A DNA stretch of 64,000 bases from positions 8,240,501-8,304,500 of the forward strand of contig NC_051094.1 in assembly GCF_901709675.1 (NCBI RefSeq), written 5' to 3'. A program made the position numbers and the translations under genes. This document shows, piece by piece, positions 60,460 through 64,000 of the stretch. A model generated the notes under the pieces. It did no database searches. It worked only from the letters and a program-made list of their open reading frames with translations, and was not told the origin of the DNA. Within the stretch, counting starts at the first letter, position 1. Each line of letters begins with the position of its first letter. This DNA is from Syngnathus acus (lineage: Eukaryota; Chordata; Actinopteri; Syngnathiformes; Syngnathidae).

Positions 60460-62799
60460 GTTGGTTTCTTGCTACAGGGGCATTCCTGCTCAGGAAAAGG
60501 ATCAATAAAGTTCATCCTTGCTGGTGTTTTTTTTTTTTTTTTTACTTTGAATGAATTTTCAGAAAAAAAAGAAAAATATGCAATATGCTGGTGATGCATA
60601 ATGTGCTATCTATGCTGCAGAAGATGCTAGAAGAGTAATCGTAGTGTGTATTGACCATTGATCGATCAAGGTTAATAAAGAAAAGCTGCAAAAAAGATGG
60701 AGCGGAAGCTATGCTAGGAAAGAAGCCAGCTGTGAGCTCATGAAGTCACAGCAGTAAAAGAGCAAGCTCTGCATGGGGATGAAGTTGAATTGAAATTAGA
60801 AGGGCAAATTATTCCTCCATAAGAGGTCAACACAACAGGAAGATGAGGCAAAACAGGGAGATGAGGCTTGGGCGGGGGAAAGATACTTTGGTAAAACAAC
60901 TTATGCTGGTGAAAGAGGCTACATAAAGATGAAGAGGACTGTTTGTGATGCAAGAACTAAGCCACCGAAAGTGGCTGCAAAAAGATGTTACACTGGTGAA
61001 GCCGCAGCGTCCCTTTTCTCTTTCATCTTGGCTGACGTCACAACAGTTGTAAGAAATTTTCAGGGGCCAATGTGAGCGTCAACGTAACTATTTTTGAGAC
61101 ATCCTTCACATGCTCAACTAGGCTGAGTTTAGGCTAACGCTACGCTATCTTCACGCTAACGTTACATGTAACTCCGTGTCAACTTTCGGTTCGTGCATTA
61201 AATGTCACACCGCGTGTCTACTTCATAACAATAATAATATTTTACAAAAAAGACAACTCAACTGCAACGGCCGGAGAGTTTGAAGGTTGGGCAAGTTGTG
61301 TACTCCCTGCCACGGACGAATAGAATAACCTAAACCTGAAATTCTGCTTCCTCCTTACTGTAGTAGTCGTAAGTGAAGTCACTGGCGGCCATCTTACATT
61401 GCCACTTTCTTCAGGGACCATAAGTGTGAGTTGTTCACAACGTTTTCCGTTATTTTCTGACACAAGTAAATCTGGGAGGAGCTCTATTTATTTGTTCACT
61501 TGACCCGAGTGACATGTTTTAATAATTCGTGACTGAGTGTTCAAATCTTTATTGGATTATCCTCTATTTGTGCTCGTCCGCGAGAGCCGTCGCCATAGAG
61601 ACCCGAGTGTACGGGAATAACGATACTTGTCAACGGAAACTGTAATAAGGGAGCGATTTACCGCACTTTTTGAACCTGCAACAGCGGTAAACTATCGCCG
61701 TCACTTCGTTTTTTGGTCAAAAAGGCTCGCATATTACGACGCCTCTGTGGCGTCCAGAGTACTTTTCAAACATCATTGCACCATGGAAACGTGCTCACAC
61801 GTTTTCTTCGGCCTTTTTCAATGTCCATTTTATTTTTGCGCGAAATTCACACAGGTAAGCTGTCATATATGTCATGCGTAGAATTCCCCAAATAATAGGC
61901 TCTCAAGTATTTTTTTATGGGTCAACTCCGGAAAAATGTTGTTCCGTAAATAATTTTAAACATGGTCATTCAATTGCATTGATGTTTTGTTATTATAAAT
62001 GTACGTCTATTTATTTATGCGCTTGAACACTAAATGGCGGATCGTGCATGGCAACCTGACTTAATCCACCTCTTAATACCGCCACTGTCACGACACAAAA
62101 CTTGTCAGTACTGTACAAAACCATAATAAACATATAGATCGGAAGTTTTGCTCTGCTACGCAAATTTTACTTCATATTGAAGTGTGGTGTCTTGAGGTGT
62201 CACGTCAATGGTGTTATGATGACACTGGTTGATTTTATTGAGGGGTGCAGTGTCAATTTGTGTGAAGGCGACTATCACAGGAAATGCATTTTTCACATTT
62301 TTGTTCTGTGCTTTGTTCCTCATTAGTATTCTGATGACATTGTGGTCAATGTCATTGATTGAAATAAGGCACAAAGGAAGGGGAAGCAGCAGGGACAAAT
62401 TGCCATGGCAGCGGTAAGAGACCTTGTATTATTTGGATTCATCATCTCATATGGATGGGTAAAGTAATCCCCCAATTCTAGCACACTGTAGCTATACAGC
62501 AGGGCTTACCAAAGTTTTGGAAACTGAAAGCCTTGGCTACTGATTACTGCAAACGGTTACCAGTTCCCGTTTCCGCCCTTTCTAAAACATGCATGATTGA
62601 GCCCTCCAAATTGCACGTATGTGTGATTGTGAGTGTGAATGAATGGTTGTCTGTATGCCCTGCGATTGGCTGGCGACCGGTTCAGTGAACCGCAAATTAA
62701 CTGGGGAATTACTGTTTTGATTTCAAGCATAATTGATCAAGAAAGTGAGCGATTGGCTCCCACCAGGGTCTGTGGAGGCAAGTGGAATATCATCCAATC
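60460..62799. promoter_or_regulatory. Divergent rfesd/kif24 upstream region
   Basis: This interval must contain the 5' ends of both genes. A strong splice donor (CACACAG|GTAAGC at 61855) ends a less AT-rich block at about 61560-61854 that may be a kif24 5' UTR exon, with the matching acceptor at 62765-62766 (CTCCCACCAG). A retroposon-like fragment (GCCCTGCGATTGGCTGGCGA) lies near 62658-62677. No other gene is supported. Confidence 0.5.
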
Positions 62800-63790
62800 A
62801 TGACACTGAGTCTATTTGAGTGCCTCAAGGTGGTGGGCCTGGACCGTCTTCACGACCGGTAATAAGAGCTTCAATTCAAACTCAATTGGCCAAGCCATCG
62901 CTTATTCTGCCGTGTACTTCTCAGCTTCACCTCCATGGGGATCCGCCAAGCAGGCCATCTCGTAGCCCTCACTTCGGAGGACCTACCTTACCTTGAGATC
63001 CACACGGCCGAAGATAAAAGCCGCCTCCACAAGCTGGTCCACCTGGTCCAAACGCTGGAGCAGGGCGGGCTGAGACTTGGTGAAGCGGCAGCTGACCAGG
63101 GCGCATCCTACAAGCATTCTGCACAGATCAACAGCCACAGGGCGCCGGTGAGAAGCGGCAGGCCTGACATCCCTAAACGATTAGGCATGTGCAATACGTC
63201 CTCCGCACTACCACCCCAGAAGAATGTCGCGCCCCACTCACAACACCAACAGCAATCGAGACCCAGAGCTGCAGCCAAGAGATGCACCGATAAAGAAAGC
63301 AATCCAATGCCTGTTTATGAAGCCAAGAGAAAACCGGGGTACAACTACGGGCTTCCTCTTCAGCCCGTTTCTGTGAAAAAGTGAGTGGTAAGTGATGGCC
63401 AAATTTGATCGTGGTTGCTTCATTTTCTCCCATTTGGATTTTGTAGGCAAACCCACGGGCCGAGGATCATCGTCTGCGTGAGGAAACGACCCTTGACGCA
63501 CGGTGAGAGAAAAAAGGGCGAAGCCGATGTGGTGATAACGCCGAGCACAGAGTGCGTGGTTGTGGAAGAAGGCAAAGAAGCTTTGGATCTCACCCAGTAC
63601 ATTCTACAGGTACGACAATTCCAATTTTTTCATTTACAAACAAGAATACCCCGACAAAGCAATGATGTCACATTATCTGATTTGTTTTGTAGCACCCGTT
63701 CTACTTTGACCAAGTTTTTGGAGAGTGTCATTCCAATGAGGAAGTGTATAAGAAAACGGCATACCCTCTGGTGCAGCACATGCTCGATGG
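62800..63790 (+). CDS. kif24: KIF24 kinesin-like protein, 5' part (cut by the window end)
   Basis: KIF24 is a kinesin-13-type microtubule depolymerase of the mother centriole that restrains ciliogenesis with CP110. Exons: 62800-62858, 62925-63380, 63447-63609, 63693-63790; 258 codons and two bases, with the rest beyond the window. The N-terminal SAM domain (about 1-65) starts MTLSLFECLKVVGLDRLHDR. A poorly conserved linker follows, ending in GYNYGLPLQP (human has GYNYGIPH). The motor starts at RIIVCVRKRPLTHGE and continues through EALDLTQYILQHPFYFDQVFGE to VYKKTAYPLVQHMLDG. The nucleotide-binding P-loop exon comes next and is not included, although about 210 bases after the last donor are visible. 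Kinesin-13 motors are internal or offset, and the SAM domain plus linker before the motor is specific to KIF24. Confidence 0.93.
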
Positions 63791-64000
63791 GTAAGGTGTC
63801 AACTTCAATTTATGAATCACTTTTTATTTCAGTTTATTTAGATCGAAATTCTGAGCACGAATTACTCGACTGGGCAGTTGTAAGTTTTTTTTTAAAAGGT
63901 TCTTTCCAGCTAGTATGAACTTTTTCTCTCAGTATTCAATGAATTCGACAAATTGTCATGTTTTATTTCAACTCTCAGGGGTGTCAAACTCGTTTTTGTC
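63791..64000. other. kif24 intron, truncated by window end
   Basis: AT-rich intronic sequence after the GTAAGG donor at 63791. No further exon is visible. Confidence 0.7.

Noticed and set aside
1-64000. tRNA, rRNA, CRISPR or prokaryotic-type features
   Set aside because: None were seen. The sequence is eukaryotic nuclear DNA, and I found no cloverleaf-like or direct-repeat-spacer structure.

Overview
This is vertebrate nuclear DNA, almost certainly from a teleost, and the compact introns and repeat families suggest a percomorph. Genes are split into short exons with GT/AG junctions. AT-rich introns and intergenic DNA carry fish-type interspersed repeats and microsatellites. I rebuilt exon chains by hand from splice sites, reading frame and family conservation. 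Nine genes are recognised and a tenth is not.

Layout, left to right: (1) 466-1617 (+), the 3' part of an unidentified gene whose C-terminal domain looks like a chromatin reader. (2) 3113-9159 (+), ndc80, an outer-kinetochore subunit. (3) 9.3-16.7 kb, a gene-poor stretch with transposon relics and two possible orphan exons. (4) 16733-17762 (-), a GDNF-family neurotrophic factor closest to gdnf. (5) 20194-37349 (+), egflam (pikachurin), a retinal extracellular-matrix protein, divergent from gdnf. (6) 37.4-42.8 kb, intergenic. (7) 42903-48102 (+), a melanopsin of the Opn4x type. (8) 49953-52418 (+), a RABGEF1 (Rabex-5)-like Rab5 exchange factor. (9) 53250-54705 (+), psmd9, a proteasome assembly chaperone. 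(10) 54881-58379 (-), gtf2h3, a TFIIH subunit, tail-to-tail with psmd9. (11) 59701-60459 (-), rfesd, a Rieske iron-sulphur protein. (12) 62800 to the window end (+), the 5' part of kif24, a SAM-domain kinesin of centrioles and cilia.

The genes do not form a pathway, but two groupings stand out. gdnf-egflam is a conserved vertebrate pair (human 5p13). Here egflam is followed in the same direction by a melanopsin, so a retinal synapse protein and a photopigment are neighbours. psmd9 and gtf2h3 are also close in human (12q24) and here share a very short 3' intergenic gap.

No novel defence or mobile system was found. The items most worth checking are two candidate in-frame micro-exons in egflam (27 and 24 nt), a Rabex-5-like protein that lacks the ubiquitin-binding MIU helix, an overlapping uORF on the melanopsin mRNA, an 8-nt coding first exon in ndc80, a retroposon with a clear target-site duplication, and several unusual tandem arrays.
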